Below, one piece after another: positions 1 to 10,059 of a DNA stretch of 64,000 nt (position 1 is the first letter of the stretch; each line of letters opens with the position of its first letter). Origin of the DNA: Natranaerobius thermophilus JW/NM-WN-LF (GTDB taxonomy: Bacteria > Bacillota > Natranaerobiia > Natranaerobiales > Natranaerobiaceae); NCBI RefSeq assembly GCF_000020005.1, contig NC_010718.1:140001-204000 (forward strand). The letters are read 5' to 3'. Below the pieces are notes generated by a model. That model saw nothing but the letters and a program-made list of their open reading frames with translations, did no database searches and was not told where the DNA came from. The position numbers and the translations under genes are program-made.

Positions 1-1024
<1,024 letters not shown>

Positions 1025-1150
1025 CTCTATTCTCAATGTGCAGTCTTCAAAGAACAAACTTAAGTTTAAATAAATAGTTCTAGGTTTACAACTGGAATAT
1101 TTACTTAAGCTTGAGATTAAAATTTTAAATTTGATTAAAGTCTAAAGTAA

Positions 1151-1268
1151 GCCCGGTGAAAATTGCGGAGGGGCCACACCTGTTCCCATGCCGAACACAG
1201 TAGTTAAGTCCTCCAGCGCCTATGGTACTGGGAGCGTGAGCTCCTGGGAGAGTAGGTCTTTGCCGGGC
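1151..1268 (+). rRNA. rrf: 5S ribosomal RNA
   Basis: A sequence of about 118 nt opens with GCCCGGTG and closes with TGCCGGGC, which form the terminal helix. Between them are the conserved 5S segments CCACACCTGTTCCCATGCCG and GAACACAG. It follows the 23S gene by about 126 nt of A/T-rich spacer in which I see no tRNA. It is the last gene of the rRNA operon. Confidence 0.96.
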
Positions 1269-1295
1269 TTTTTTATATGTTGTTTTTTATAGGAT

Positions 1296-1327
1296 AGCAG
1301 TTTTAATAAACTGCTTTTTTTATACAT
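1296..1327 (+). terminator. rRNA operon terminator
   Basis: An 8-bp stem AGCAGTTT/AAACTGCT with loop TAAT is followed by a T run. It lies 28 nt after the 5S gene and is a convincing intrinsic terminator for the rRNA operon. Confidence 0.85.
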
Positions 1328-1377
1328 AGACGTGTTAGTGAGAAGTCTCGCAAAAAATGTAATAGCATATAAATAAA

Positions 1378-1406
1378 TTGACAGAAGTTTAAAAAAGTGA
1401 TAAATT
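1378..1406 (+). promoter_or_regulatory. sigma-A promoter of the osmoprotectant transporter operon
   Basis: TTGACA at 1378-1383 and TAAATT at 1401-1406 are separated by 17 bp. The predicted start lies about 85 nt before the first permease gene. The A/T-rich leader (1410-1487) could hold an operator, but I recognise none. Confidence 0.7.
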
Positions 1407-1499
1407 GTTAGTCAAAGAGGTAATCGGATCATGCGATAAATGTCGTAAAATGATAAAATATGTTATAAAAAGTAAAGTATTATTATCGGAGGTGGATTT

Positions 1500-2150
1500 A
1501 TGGGGATTAGCACCTCTATATTAGAGTTTTGGCAGTATTTAGTTGACCGGCAGGATATGTTTTTGAATTTATTTTACGAGCACACTCGATTAATTTTAAT
1601 TACTGCTATTATATCGATAATTATTGGTGTTATTTTGGGGTTGGTTTCTACTTATTATAAAAGTTTAGCAAACATAATTTTGACTGTAACTCAAATTCTA
1701 ATGACAATTCCTAGTTTGGCTATGATTGCTATTATTTTCCCATTGTTTGGTATAGGTCCAACGACAGGTATAGTAGCCTTAGTGCTTTACTCTTTATTAC
1801 CTATAGTTAGAAATACTTATACTGGTATAAACGAACTCGATGCTAACGTATTGGAAGCAGCTAAAGGTATGGGGATGTCGGAGAGAAAAATATTACTGAA
1901 AATCAAAATACCTTTAGCATTACCTGTAATAATTGCAGGAATCCGAACAGCTGTTGTAATGGTAGTAGGTATTGGAGCAATCGCTAGCTTGATAGGTGCT
2001 GGAGGATTAGGTGATTTTATTTTTAGAGGTATATCTAGGGATTTCCCGTTTATGATTTTAGCTGGTGCTATTGGAGTATCAATATTGGCAATAGCTTTAG
2101 ATTTACTCCTTAGTTGGCTAGAACAAAAGGTGATAGCGAGACAAAGTTAA
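1500..2150 (+). CDS. opuCB: osmoprotectant (glycine betaine/carnitine/choline) ABC transporter permease
   Basis: This is an integral membrane permease of a quaternary-ammonium-compound importer. The 216-residue protein has several hydrophobic helices. It carries the inner-membrane permease EAA loop (LEAAKGMGMSERKILLKIKI, about residues 119-138) that docks the ATPase. Start ATG 1500 follows GGAGGTG at good spacing. It is first in an operon of permease, ATPase, second permease and binding lipoprotein, the layout of Bacillus OpuB/OpuC. Family and order make uptake of betaine-like solutes likely. The exact substrate cannot be read from sequence, and OpuB and OpuC paralogues are hard to tell apart. 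Confidence 0.88.
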   Translation: MGISTSILEFWQYLVDRQDMFLNLFYEHTRLILITAIISIIIGVILGLVSTYYKSLANIILTVTQILMTIPSLAMIAIIFPLFGIGPTTGIVALVLYSLLPIVRNTYTGINELDANVLEAAKGMGMSERKILLKIKIPLALPVIIAGIRTAVVMVVGIGAIASLIGAGGLGDFIFRGISRDFPFMILAGAIGVSILAIALDLLLSWLEQKVIARQS

Positions 2151-2231
2151 TAATTTTCGCTGATAGTGAAAATTGAATTAAAGGAATTATATTGAAAAAG
2201 AGATAGGAGAAGGTACAGGAGGTTTGGTTAT

Positions 2232-3341
2232 ATGATTAAATTTGAGGATGTTAGCAAAACTTTCCCGAATGCAGACAATCCTGCAGTAAAAAATTTAAAC
2301 ATGGAAGTCTCTGAAGGTGAAATTACTGTGTTAGTCGGTCCATCAGGATGTGGAAAAACCACAACTATGAAAATGGTTAATAGAATTTATGAAATTACTA
2401 AAGGAAATATTTACGTAGATAATCAAGATATTTATGACCTAGACCCTATTGAACTAAGATTGAATATTGGTTATGTAATTCAGGAAATTGGGTTGTTTCC
2501 TCATATGACAATTGCAGATAATATCGCCACAGTTCTTTATGAAAAAAAGTGGCCAAAAGAGGAAATTGATAAACGTGTTAATGAGCTAATGGTCTTAATG
2601 GGATTAGATCCTGATATTTATAAACAAAGACGTCCCTCTAAACTTAGCGGAGGACAACGACAGAGGGTGGGAGTTGCCAGAGCAATGGCTGCTAATCCAC
2701 CGATAATGTTAATGGACGAACCTTTTGCTGCTGTTGACCCAATTACCCGTGCCAGGTTACAAAATGAATTTTTAGAATTACAAGAAAAAATGAAAAAGAC
2801 AATTATTTTTGTGACCCATGATATTAATGAAGCAATAAAAATGGGAGATAAGATTGCAGTCATGAGGGAAGGACAAATTGTTCAATATGATTCTCCAAAA
2901 AAAATATTACAAAATCCAAGAGACGAGTTTGTTGAAAAATTAGTTGGCAGTAATCGAGCGGTTAAAAGTTTATCTTTAGTAAAAATAAACGACGCTATTA
3001 TTAATCAAGTAGTCTCCTTAGAAGAGAATTCGGATATTGAGGAAATAAAACAACATCTTGATAGCAATATTAATATAGCTTTATTAAAAGATTATAATGG
3101 TCATGTTACAGGTTATGTTACTGATCTCGATTTGAGAGGGGTAAATTCGGGTAAGATAAAAGATTTTAAAAAACCTTATGAACAAGTATTAAATAAAAAT
3201 GATGATTTAAGTAAAGCCTTATCAGTAATGCTTAATCAGAGTGTCTATCACGTTCCGGTAATGGATGGGCAAAATGAATGCCTGGGGGTTATTACTGTTG
3301 ACGATGTTTTTAAGGCGGTGAGTTCTAATGACAGTCAATAA
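2232..3341 (+). CDS. opuCA: osmoprotectant ABC transporter ATP-binding protein with CBS domains
   Basis: This is the ATPase that powers the OpuC-type importer. Residues 1 to about 235 form the ABC domain: Walker A GPSGCGKTT at 36-44, signature LSGGQRQRVGVARAM near 138-152, and Walker B LMDEPFAAVDP near 160. The C-terminal third (about 250-369) matches the tandem CBS region of OpuCA/ProV proteins. In relatives this region senses ionic strength or binds cyclic di-AMP. That is notable because a diadenylate cyclase gene (disA) is encoded near 43.5 kb. The gene overlaps the next permease gene by 14 nt. Confidence 0.92.
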   Translation: MIKFEDVSKTFPNADNPAVKNLNMEVSEGEITVLVGPSGCGKTTTMKMVNRIYEITKGNIYVDNQDIYDLDPIELRLNIGYVIQEIGLFPHMTIADNIATVLYEKKWPKEEIDKRVNELMVLMGLDPDIYKQRRPSKLSGGQRQRVGVARAMAANPPIMLMDEPFAAVDPITRARLQNEFLELQEKMKKTIIFVTHDINEAIKMGDKIAVMREGQIVQYDSPKKILQNPRDEFVEKLVGSNRAVKSLSLVKINDAIINQVVSLEENSDIEEIKQHLDSNINIALLKDYNGHVTGYVTDLDLRGVNSGKIKDFKKPYEQVLNKNDDLSKALSVMLNQSVYHVPVMDGQNECLGVITVDDVFKAVSSNDSQ

Positions 3342-4173
3342 AAACACAAAATCTGAACTTAACCACCGTCAAGTCGAAATCCAAGATAAAGGTGAAAGTA
3401 GGACTCGATCTCGACAGATTAAAGTAATATTAACAAAGTACTCTCATATACTTATTCCGATCTTGTATATAACTTTGGGAACTGTTTATACGGTTATTAA
3501 TGTTCAAAATCCTGTTGATAGTTTAGCAGAAGGGTGGTTGTCATATGAAAGAATTGGTGGATTACTTTATGAACATATAATTCTAGTTGGACTTGCTACT
3601 TTAGGAGCTATCTTAACAAGTGTTCCTTTAGGTATTTTAATTACCCGGCCCACCTTTAGATGGCTCACTCCTTTTGTAGATAACCCTGTCAATGTGGGTC
3701 AAACTGTTCCTAGCATAGCTATCTTAGGTTTAGCATATTACTTTATGGGGACAGGATTACTTACAGCTTTATTTGCATTATGGTTATATTCGCTTCTGCC
3801 TATACTTCGGAACACTTCTATTGGAATTAAAAGTGTAGATCCGGAAATCTTGGAAGCCGCTAGGGGAATGGGTATGACACCTTATAGGATTTTTATAAAA
3901 ATAGAATTTCCCTTAGCGCTACCTGTTATTATGGCAGGGATAAGGACTTCAGTAGTCATTTGTACGGGAGCAGCTACCCTGGCCACCTTTATTGGAGCCG
4001 GGGCTCTTGGAGAAATCATTAATGCTGGGTTATCCATGAGGCGTATTCAACTTGTTTATCAAGGGGCAGTATTAGCAGCACTATTTGCTTTGTTGCTTGA
4101 TAATTTGATAGGGACCTTAGAAAGATATTTAACTCAAGAAGCTTATGATGAGGACGAGGTCGACGAAAATTAG
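3328..4173 (+). CDS. opuCD: osmoprotectant ABC transporter permease (second subunit)
   Basis: This is the second permease of the importer, 281 residues long. A hydrophilic N-terminal tail of about 35 residues precedes the first membrane helix. An EAA loop, LEAARGMGMTPYRIFIKIEF, resembles that of the first permease, so the two are paralogous and probably form a heterodimer. Start ATG 3328 lies inside the end of the ATPase gene, which suggests translational coupling. The C-terminus is acidic (EAYDEDEVDEN), as is common in halophile proteins. Confidence 0.88.
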   Translation: MTVNKNTKSELNHRQVEIQDKGESRTRSRQIKVILTKYSHILIPILYITLGTVYTVINVQNPVDSLAEGWLSYERIGGLLYEHIILVGLATLGAILTSVPLGILITRPTFRWLTPFVDNPVNVGQTVPSIAILGLAYYFMGTGLLTALFALWLYSLLPILRNTSIGIKSVDPEILEAARGMGMTPYRIFIKIEFPLALPVIMAGIRTSVVICTGAATLATFIGAGALGEIINAGLSMRRIQLVYQGAVLAALFALLLDNLIGTLERYLTQEAYDEDEVDEN

Positions 4174-4227
4174 TTACAATTTGTTTCAACTTCTTTCAAA
4201 CATTAAAAATGGATAAGGGGGAAAAGG

Positions 4228-5169
4228 ATGAAAATGAAGAATCTAGCGATAACTTTAGTTATCCTAAGTATGATGTTGGTTGGTGTAGGTTGTGGTCAAG
4301 ATGGGGAGGTTCAGCAAGACGGAGATGCTGTTATTGCCGTAGGTTCCAAGGAGTTCACAGAGCAATTGATACTAGGTCAGCTCACTATTCAACTATTGGA
4401 AGAAGAAGGTTATGATGTGATTGACAATACAGGTTTATCTGGTACTGCAATATTGAGAGATGCTTTTTTAGATGGTGAAGTTGATGTGAAATGGGAATAC
4501 ACGGGAACAGCTTTAATTTCTCACCTGGGTCACGATGAGGCTATCACAGACAGTGAAGAGTGCTATGAAGCTGTTAAAGAAGAAGATCTGGAAGAGAACG
4601 GAGTCGTTTGGCTTGATTATGCGGGACTTGATAATACTTATACATTAATTATGAGAGAAGATTATGCTGAAGAAGCCGGTATCCAATCTATGAGCGATTT
4701 AGCTGAAGCTGTTAATGAAGGAGAAACCCCACCCACTGGAGGAGAATGGGTTTTAGCTAGTAATGAGGAATATGCCACTCGAGATGATGGCATGGAAGGA
4801 GTCGAAGAAACATACGGATTTGAATTTGAAGATGTGGATATCATGGAACCGGGCATTATCTACGGAGTTGTACGAGATGGGGAAGCACCTGTTGGTATGG
4901 GTTTTATGACTGATGGCAGGATCGATGGATATGATTTGATAACCTTAGAAGACGATAAAGGCTTTCATCCGGCTTATAATGCGGCACCTAATGTAAGAGA
5001 AGAAGTCTTGGATGAACATCCGGAGTTAGAAGATATTTTAGCAAAATTGACTGAACGTCTTGATAATGAAACAATGCAACAATTAAATGCTAAGGTTGAT
5101 ATTGATGGCTATCAACCAGAGGAAGCAGCCGAAGAATATTTAGTTGAAGAGGGTTTGATTTCCGAATAA
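4228..5169 (+). CDS. opuCC: osmoprotectant-binding lipoprotein
   Basis: This is the extracellular substrate-binding protein (OpuAC family) of the importer, tethered as a lipoprotein. A short basic N-terminus and hydrophobic segment lead to a lipobox ending at Cys22 (VGVGC). The mature start AVIAVGSKEFTEQLILGQL is typical of the ProX/OpuBC family. The protein is very acidic throughout, which fits a protein exposed to high salt. Start ATG 4228 lies 8 nt after AAGGGGG. It is the last gene of the operon, followed by a terminator. Confidence 0.9.
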   Translation: MKMKNLAITLVILSMMLVGVGCGQDGEVQQDGDAVIAVGSKEFTEQLILGQLTIQLLEEEGYDVIDNTGLSGTAILRDAFLDGEVDVKWEYTGTALISHLGHDEAITDSEECYEAVKEEDLEENGVVWLDYAGLDNTYTLIMREDYAEEAGIQSMSDLAEAVNEGETPPTGGEWVLASNEEYATRDDGMEGVEETYGFEFEDVDIMEPGIIYGVVRDGEAPVGMGFMTDGRIDGYDLITLEDDKGFHPAYNAAPNVREEVLDEHPELEDILAKLTERLDNETMQQLNAKVDIDGYQPEEAAEEYLVEEGLISE

Positions 5170-5203
5170 TGAATTTTTAAATTAAGCGCTGTTAAATTTA
5201 TTT

Positions 5204-5218
5204 GTTGATACTGTAAAA
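5204..5218 (+). repeat. copy of the dispersed GTTGATA-CTGTAAAA intergenic motif
   Basis: GTTGATACTGTAAAAC lies between the binding-lipoprotein gene and its terminator. It matches the core seen near 26763, 47027 and 51236. It is a short, partial copy. Confidence 0.45.
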
Positions 5219-5264
5219 CTTACATGGAACTTTAATACAACTCTAAAAAGTGTATTAAAAGATT

Positions 5265-5297
5265 AGGGCTATTCCTAAGTGGAATAGCCCTTTACAT
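5265..5297 (+). terminator. terminator of the osmoprotectant operon
   Basis: A perfect 11-bp stem AGGGCTATTCC/GGAATAGCCCT with a 5-nt loop is followed by TTACATTTT. The T tract is imperfect but the hairpin is strong. Confidence 0.75.
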
Positions 5298-5344
5298 TTT
5301 GATGTAAATAGAGTAAAATAAAAAAACAAATGAATGAATATCTG

Positions 5345-5464
5345 ATACCTTCAGGGCAGGGTGAGATTCCCGACCGGCGGTAGAGCCCGCGAGCCTCTTG
5401 ATGTTAAGAGGTTGATTCGGTGAAATTCCGAAGCCGACAGTAAAAGTCTGGATGGGAGAAGGTT
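5345..5464 (+). promoter_or_regulatory. FMN riboswitch (RFN element)
   Basis: The leader carries the RFN landmarks in order: ATACCTTCAGGGCAGGGTG, ATTCCCGACCGGCGGTA, the variable arm, GAAATTCCGAAGCCGACAG, and GTCTGGATGGGAGAAGG. The aptamer binds FMN and sits directly ahead of the riboflavin genes. The intrinsic hairpin at 5511 suggests control by transcription termination. Confidence 0.97.
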
Positions 5465-5510
5465 TAAGATTGGAAACTGCTGATTAGCATCTTAGTACGA
5501 TCAGTAACCG

Positions 5511-5545
5511 ATCTTCCCTGGGGGTACAGGGAAGATTTTTTATTT
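5511..5545 (+). terminator. FMN riboswitch attenuator hairpin
   Basis: A perfect 10-bp stem ATCTTCCCTG/CAGGGAAGAT with loop GGGGTA is followed by TTTTTATTTT. It lies between the aptamer and ribD. By analogy with other RFN leaders, FMN binding should favour this terminator and switch off the rib operon. Confidence 0.88.
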
Positions 5546-5565
5546 TATAAGAAAGGGTGCGATAA

Positions 5566-6708
5566 ATGGATAACTGGATAAAAAAGGACCGCCAGTACAT
5601 GGATCGGGCGCTGGATTTAGCTTGGAAAGGTTGGGGGAAAACTAATCCTAATCCCCTAGTAGGTGCAGTACTAGTAAAGAACGATGATATAGTTGCCCAA
5701 GGTTATCATGGTAGATTAGGAGGGCCTCACGCAGAAGCTGTTGCTTTAGAAAAAGCCGGTAGAGAAGCTTCGGGAACGACAATGTATGTTACCCTTGAAC
5801 CTTGTTGTCATTACGGGAAAACACCTCCATGCACAGATAAAATTATTGAAGCTGGTGTTAAAAGGGTTGTAATTGCTTCTCTAGATCCACACGAAAAAAT
5901 GGCAGGAAAAGGTGTTAAAAAATTAAGGCAAGCAGGAATTAAAGTAGAAGTTGGACTAAAAAAAGCTGAAGCTGAGAAGCAAAATGAAATATTCAGAAAA
6001 TATATAGTAACAGGTTTGCCTTATATGATTGGCAAATGGGGGATGAGTTTAGATGGAAAGATTGCTACTCATACCGGTGATTCTCGTTGGATTACATCGG
6101 AAAAAGCCAGATTTGACACTCATCGACTTAGGGCGAGAGTAGCGGCTATTATGGTGGGAATCGGAACTGTAAAAGCTGATGACCCTCTCCTAACATGTAG
6201 GCATCCTAATTACCCTGGACAGCACCCAGTAAGAATCGTTGTAGATTCTCATCTCAGATTATCTTTACAAAGCAAAGTATTAGAAAAAATTTCTGAGACT
6301 CCAACTATTATAGCTACCTCAGAAGAAATCAAGCACAAATCAAAAGAAATGGAAATTGCTAAACAGATTGAAAATTTAGGAGGAGAAGTACTTTACTTGC
6401 CCCAAACTTCTACAGGAAAAGTGGATATATTTGAACTGGTGAAACTTTTGGGTCAAAGAGGGCTAGATAGCGTGCTTGTTGAAGGTGGAGAAACTCTTCA
6501 TGGATCTTTAATAGAAGCTAATTACTATGATAAGTATATTGTTTATCTCGGGAACTTGGTAATTGGAGGTACTAACTCACCTACACCGGTTGGTGGAAAA
6601 GGTTTTCAAGCGCTAAAAGACAGCGTGATGTTAAATAATATGGAATATGAATATTTTGGTGATTCTATCAGGATTGAAGCGTATCCATTTCTAGAAAACC
6701 AAAGATGA
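5566..6708 (+). CDS. ribD: bifunctional riboflavin deaminase/reductase RibD
   Basis: RibD carries out two steps of riboflavin synthesis: deamination of the pyrimidine formed from GTP, then reduction of its ribose side chain. The N-terminal deaminase domain shows the zinc site HAE at 55-57 and the PCC-PPC motif with Cys80 and Cys89. The C-terminal reductase domain starts near 150 (GKWGMSLDGKIAT) and includes a glycine-rich LVEGGETLHGSL segment. At 380 residues it is close to the usual length. It is first in the rib operon under the FMN riboswitch. Its stop overlaps an ATG (ATGA) at the start of the ribE region. Confidence 0.96.
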   Translation: MDNWIKKDRQYMDRALDLAWKGWGKTNPNPLVGAVLVKNDDIVAQGYHGRLGGPHAEAVALEKAGREASGTTMYVTLEPCCHYGKTPPCTDKIIEAGVKRVVIASLDPHEKMAGKGVKKLRQAGIKVEVGLKKAEAEKQNEIFRKYIVTGLPYMIGKWGMSLDGKIATHTGDSRWITSEKARFDTHRLRARVAAIMVGIGTVKADDPLLTCRHPNYPGQHPVRIVVDSHLRLSLQSKVLEKISETPTIIATSEEIKHKSKEMEIAKQIENLGGEVLYLPQTSTGKVDIFELVKLLGQRGLDSVLVEGGETLHGSLIEANYYDKYIVYLGNLVIGGTNSPTPVGGKGFQALKDSVMLNNMEYEYFGDSIRIEAYPFLENQR

Positions 6709-6722
6709 AAGTAGGTGGTAAC

Positions 6723-7424
6723 TTGTTTACCGGCATTGTAGAAGAAGTTGGAAAAGTATTGTCTGTTAATCAAGGCCCAAATTCTATTAGTTTGAATATT
6801 CAAGCTGAAAAAATAATGGATGATATTAAATTAGGTGATAGTATTTCCACAAATGGTGTATGTTTAACTGTTTCTAAAGTAGGAACAAATAACTTTGTGG
6901 CTGATGTTATGCCCGAAACTCTGCGTAGAAGCAATCTAAGATACCTTACAACTAATAGTTGGGTTAATTTAGAGCGAGCACTTAGACTCAGTGATCGCTT
7001 AGGTGGTCATTTTGTATCAGGTCATGTTGACGGTGTAGCGAAAGTGATCTCTAGAAAACACGAAGGAAATGCTGAAATTTTTAACTTTCAAGTTGTTGAA
7101 GAAAATGAACGAAATATCCAAAAGTATCTCGTAGAAAAAGGGTCTATAGCGGTGGATGGAATTAGCTTAACCATAGTGGCCTGTGAAGGTGATGGCTTTT
7201 CTGTAAGTATAGTTCCGCACTCTAAAGAAAATACAATCTTAGAGACAAGACAAGTGGGTAATTATGTAAATATTGAAGTAGATATTATTGGAAAGTATGT
7301 AGAAAAATTACTGTTTCAGGAAAAACAAGATAATGGCTCTGCCAGCACAACTGGTACTTCTGATAAAAAAGCCAAAATTGATTCCAAGATTGATATTAAT
7401 CGCTTAAGAGAGCTTGGTTATTAA
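6723..7424 (+). CDS. ribE: riboflavin synthase alpha chain
   Basis: Riboflavin synthase converts two molecules of 6,7-dimethyl-8-ribityllumazine into riboflavin. The protein has the usual two tandem lumazine-binding repeats, opening with FTGIVEEVG and, in the second repeat, VEKGSIAVDGISLT. I chose TTG 6723 because it gives the family N-terminus M-FTGIVEE and follows AGGTGG. An in-frame ATG at 6705 overlaps the ribD stop and would add six residues (MKVGGN). The C-terminus has a low-complexity tail of about 35 residues beyond the usual end. Confidence 0.93.
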   Translation: MFTGIVEEVGKVLSVNQGPNSISLNIQAEKIMDDIKLGDSISTNGVCLTVSKVGTNNFVADVMPETLRRSNLRYLTTNSWVNLERALRLSDRLGGHFVSGHVDGVAKVISRKHEGNAEIFNFQVVEENERNIQKYLVEKGSIAVDGISLTIVACEGDGFSVSIVPHSKENTILETRQVGNYVNIEVDIIGKYVEKLLFQEKQDNGSASTTGTSDKKAKIDSKIDINRLRELGY

Positions 7425-7502
7425 CAGTTCCACTATCAAACTCAAGAGGCAATTGAGTTCTAGAATAATTAATTAACCTTGATACAAGAGGGGTGAATAT
7501 AA

Positions 7503-8741
7503 ATGACTTTAAGTACCATTAAAGAAGCACTGGAAGATTTAAAAAATGGAAAAATGGTCATCGTAGTTGATGATGAGGATAGAGAAAACGAAGGTGACTT
7601 GGTAATTCCCGCAGAAAAAGCAACTCCCCAGGCAGTTAACTTTATGGCTAAGTACGGAAGAGGCCTTATCTGTATGCCGATGAAGGAGGAAAGGTTACAG
7701 GAGCTCGACATTCCTTTGATGGTAAATGACAACACCGATGAAATGGGAACGGCTTTCACAGTATCGGTAGATTATAAAGATTGTCATACAGGCATATCTG
7801 CCTACGAAAGGGCAATGACAGTTACTAAATTAATAAAAGAAGACAGCAAACCAGAGGATTTTAATAGGCCTGGGCATATATTTCCTCTTGCGGCTCGTCA
7901 GGGTGGTGTTCTAAAGAGGGCCGGCCATACAGAGGCTGCTATTGACTTGGCTTATTTAGCAGGTTGTTACCCCGCTGGTGTTATATGTGAAATAATGTCT
8001 GATGATGGAACTATGGCCAGGTTACCTGAATTAGAACAATTTGCTAGAGAGCACGACCTTAAAATTATATCAATTGCCGACTTAATTTCTTACAGGAGAA
8101 ACTCAGAACAGCTTATCGAAGCAGTTGCTGATATTAATTTACCAACAAAGTACGGAGAGTTTCAAGGAAAATTATATCAAGATACAATTTCTGGAGAGCA
8201 TCACTTGGCAATAATTAAAGGTGAACCTGATAAAGAAAAGGAGCCGGTTTTGGTTCGAGTGCATTCGGAATGTTTGACCGGTGATGTTCTAGGGTCAATG
8301 AGATGTGATTGTGGAGATCAATTGGCTAGCGCTATGCAGAAAATAGAAGAGGAAGGTGTAGGAGTAGTACTTTATATGCGTCAGGAAGGTCGTGGCATTG
8401 GTCTGGCAAATAAATTAAAGGCCTATGAACTTCAAGATCAGGGGAAGGATACTGTGGAAGCCAATGAACTGTTAGGTTTTCCTGCTGATTTAAGAGATTA
8501 CGGAATTGGTGCTCAAATTTTAAAAGATCTAGGACTAACCAAGATTTTATTGATGACTAATAACCCCAAGAAAATTATTGGTTTAAAAGGCTATGGCCTA
8601 GAAGTGGAACAGAGATTAGCCTTGGAGGCTGAGGTTACACCTCACAATAAATGTTATTTACAAACTAAGCAAGACAAACTGGGACATATATTAAATGTCC
8701 AGCAACAAAATGACAACAAGGAGGAAAATTATTATGAGTAA
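7503..8741 (+). CDS. ribAB: bifunctional DHBP synthase / GTP cyclohydrolase II
   Basis: This fusion supplies both precursors of riboflavin. The N-terminal domain makes 3,4-dihydroxy-2-butanone 4-phosphate from ribulose 5-phosphate and shows [12 protein letters not shown] at 23-34 and [10 protein letters not shown] near 96. The C-terminal domain opens the GTP ring and shows the zinc Cys cluster [15 protein letters not shown] and RQEGRGIGL. The 412-residue length is normal. Start ATG 7503 follows AGGGGTG. A small hairpin, AACTCAA/TTGAGTT, lies in the ribE-ribAB gap and might set relative expression. The end overlaps ribH by 8 nt. Confidence 0.96.
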   Translation: MTLSTIKEALEDLKNGKMVIVVDDEDRENEGDLVIPAEKATPQAVNFMAKYGRGLICMPMKEERLQELDIPLMVNDNTDEMGTAFTVSVDYKDCHTGISAYERAMTVTKLIKEDSKPEDFNRPGHIFPLAARQGGVLKRAGHTEAAIDLAYLAGCYPAGVICEIMSDDGTMARLPELEQFAREHDLKIISIADLISYRRNSEQLIEAVADINLPTKYGEFQGKLYQDTISGEHHLAIIKGEPDKEKEPVLVRVHSECLTGDVLGSMRCDCGDQLASAMQKIEEEGVGVVLYMRQEGRGIGLANKLKAYELQDQGKDTVEANELLGFPADLRDYGIGAQILKDLGLTKILLMTNNPKKIIGLKGYGLEVEQRLALEAEVTPHNKCYLQTKQDKLGHILNVQQQNDNKEENYYE

Positions 8742-9201
8742 AATTTATGAAGGTCAACTAAAAGCTGAAGGTCTTAAAATCGGAATAGTAGTATCTAGGT
8801 TCAATGAATTAATTACTAATAAACTACTGGGAGGCGCCATGGATTCCATTAAAAGACATGGTGGAGATGAAGATAATGTAGGAGTAATTTGGGTCCCGGG
8901 TTGTTTTGAGATACCAGGAGCTACGAAAATGGTTGTTAATTCTGGCAAGTATGATGCTGTTATTTCCTTAGGGGCTGTTATCAGAGGAGATACACCCCAC
9001 TTTGATTATGTAGCCAGTGAAGTTAGTAAAGGGGTTGCTAAAATAAGTTTAGATAGTAATGTACCTGTGATATTTGGTGTGTTGACTACTGATACTGTTG
9101 ACCAAGCCATTGAAAGAGCTGGTACAAAAGCTGGAAATAAAGGATATGATGCAGCTTGTTCGGCTATAGAAATGGCGAACCTGTATAAGCAGTTATATTA
9201 A
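8734..9201 (+). CDS. ribH: 6,7-dimethyl-8-ribityllumazine synthase
   Basis: Lumazine synthase joins the RibAB and RibD pathway products; the enzyme usually forms a 60-subunit shell. The 155-residue protein has the family segments [34 protein letters not shown] and FGVLTTDT. I chose ATG 8734, which follows AAGGAGG. The open frame extends upstream into ribAB but that start lacks a ribosome site. It is the last gene of the rib operon, followed by a strong hairpin. Confidence 0.96.
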   Translation: MSKIYEGQLKAEGLKIGIVVSRFNELITNKLLGGAMDSIKRHGGDEDNVGVIWVPGCFEIPGATKMVVNSGKYDAVISLGAVIRGDTPHFDYVASEVSKGVAKISLDSNVPVIFGVLTTDTVDQAIERAGTKAGNKGYDAACSAIEMANLYKQLY

Positions 9202-9281
9202 AGAGAAACCATTAAAGACAGTAGATTTTTCGATATTTTAGCTAATATAATATGTTTTAAGGAAAGCCAGGTATTGAATGA

Positions 9282-9326
9282 GAGGAACTAGTCTTCCAAA
9301 GATAGGAAGATTAGTTCCTCTTCTTG
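9282..9326 (+). terminator. rib operon terminator
   Basis: A 16-bp stem (GAGGAACTAGTCTTCC with its partner at 9305-9320, one G-U pair) and a 7-nt loop are followed by TTCTT. The T tract is weak but the stem is long. Confidence 0.7.
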
Positions 9327-9391
9327 ATTAAAATGTGAGTTAAGCGTATCATTATATATGTGTTAGCTTATACATGAAAGGAGTAAATATA

Positions 9392-9931
9392 ATGGATGAA
9401 AATATAGACCAAGAAAATCACAACATAATAAAAATAGCAGGAATAATTCCTGAATGTGTGGTCAATGCCCCTGGAGGAATTAGTTATGTTATTTTTGCTC
9501 AGGGTTGTGCCCATAAATGCCCTGGATGTCATAATCCAGAGACTCACGACTTTAATGCCGGAGAAGAGTGGAGGATTGATGAAATACTAACAGATTTAAA
9601 AAATTATCCATTGTCTGGAATTGTTACTTTTACAGGGGGAGATCCCTTTTTTCAAGCTAAATCCTTTCATAAATTGGCAGTTAAATTAAAGGAGTTGAAC
9701 TATACTATAGTAGCTTATTCTGGTTTTTATTTTGAAGAACTTAAAAATGACATGGATAAGAAGAATTTACTATCTCATGTAGATATTCTAATTGATGGAC
9801 CTTATCTAGAAGAGCAAAAACAAAGAGATTTAAATTTCAGAGGTTCCCTCAATCAAAGGATACTAGATGTCAAGAATAGCATTATTGAAAATAATCCTGT
9901 TATTTTGAATAAATACTACGAAAAGTCCTAG
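9392..9931 (+). CDS. nrdG: anaerobic ribonucleotide reductase activating protein
   Basis: NrdG is a radical SAM enzyme that installs the glycyl radical on NrdD. The 4Fe-4S cluster motif CxxxCxxC is at Cys39, Cys43 and Cys46 (CAHKCPGC). TFTGGDPF is the family GGDP segment that binds SAM. ATG 9392 is preferred because GAAAGGAG precedes it. An upstream in-frame ATG at 9374 overlaps that ribosome site. The gene precedes nrdD by about 130 nt, the reverse of the common nrdD-nrdG order. Confidence 0.93.
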   Translation: MDENIDQENHNIIKIAGIIPECVVNAPGGISYVIFAQGCAHKCPGCHNPETHDFNAGEEWRIDEILTDLKNYPLSGIVTFTGGDPFFQAKSFHKLAVKLKELNYTIVAYSGFYFEELKNDMDKKNLLSHVDILIDGPYLEEQKQRDLNFRGSLNQRILDVKNSIIENNPVILNKYYEKS

Positions 9932-10059
9932 TAATTTTATGAGACAATAGTTTGAAGGTTTTTTTGAAATGGGAATGGTATATATAAATATGATAGAATT
10001 CATTGGACACATAGAAAATAGATTTAGATAAGTTAACTAAATAAAGGAGAGATGTATTA

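Noticed and set aside
9202-9391. NrdR boxes before nrdG and nrdJ
   Set aside because: A/T-rich palindromic fragments occur, but no pair fits the NrdR consensus at proper spacing.
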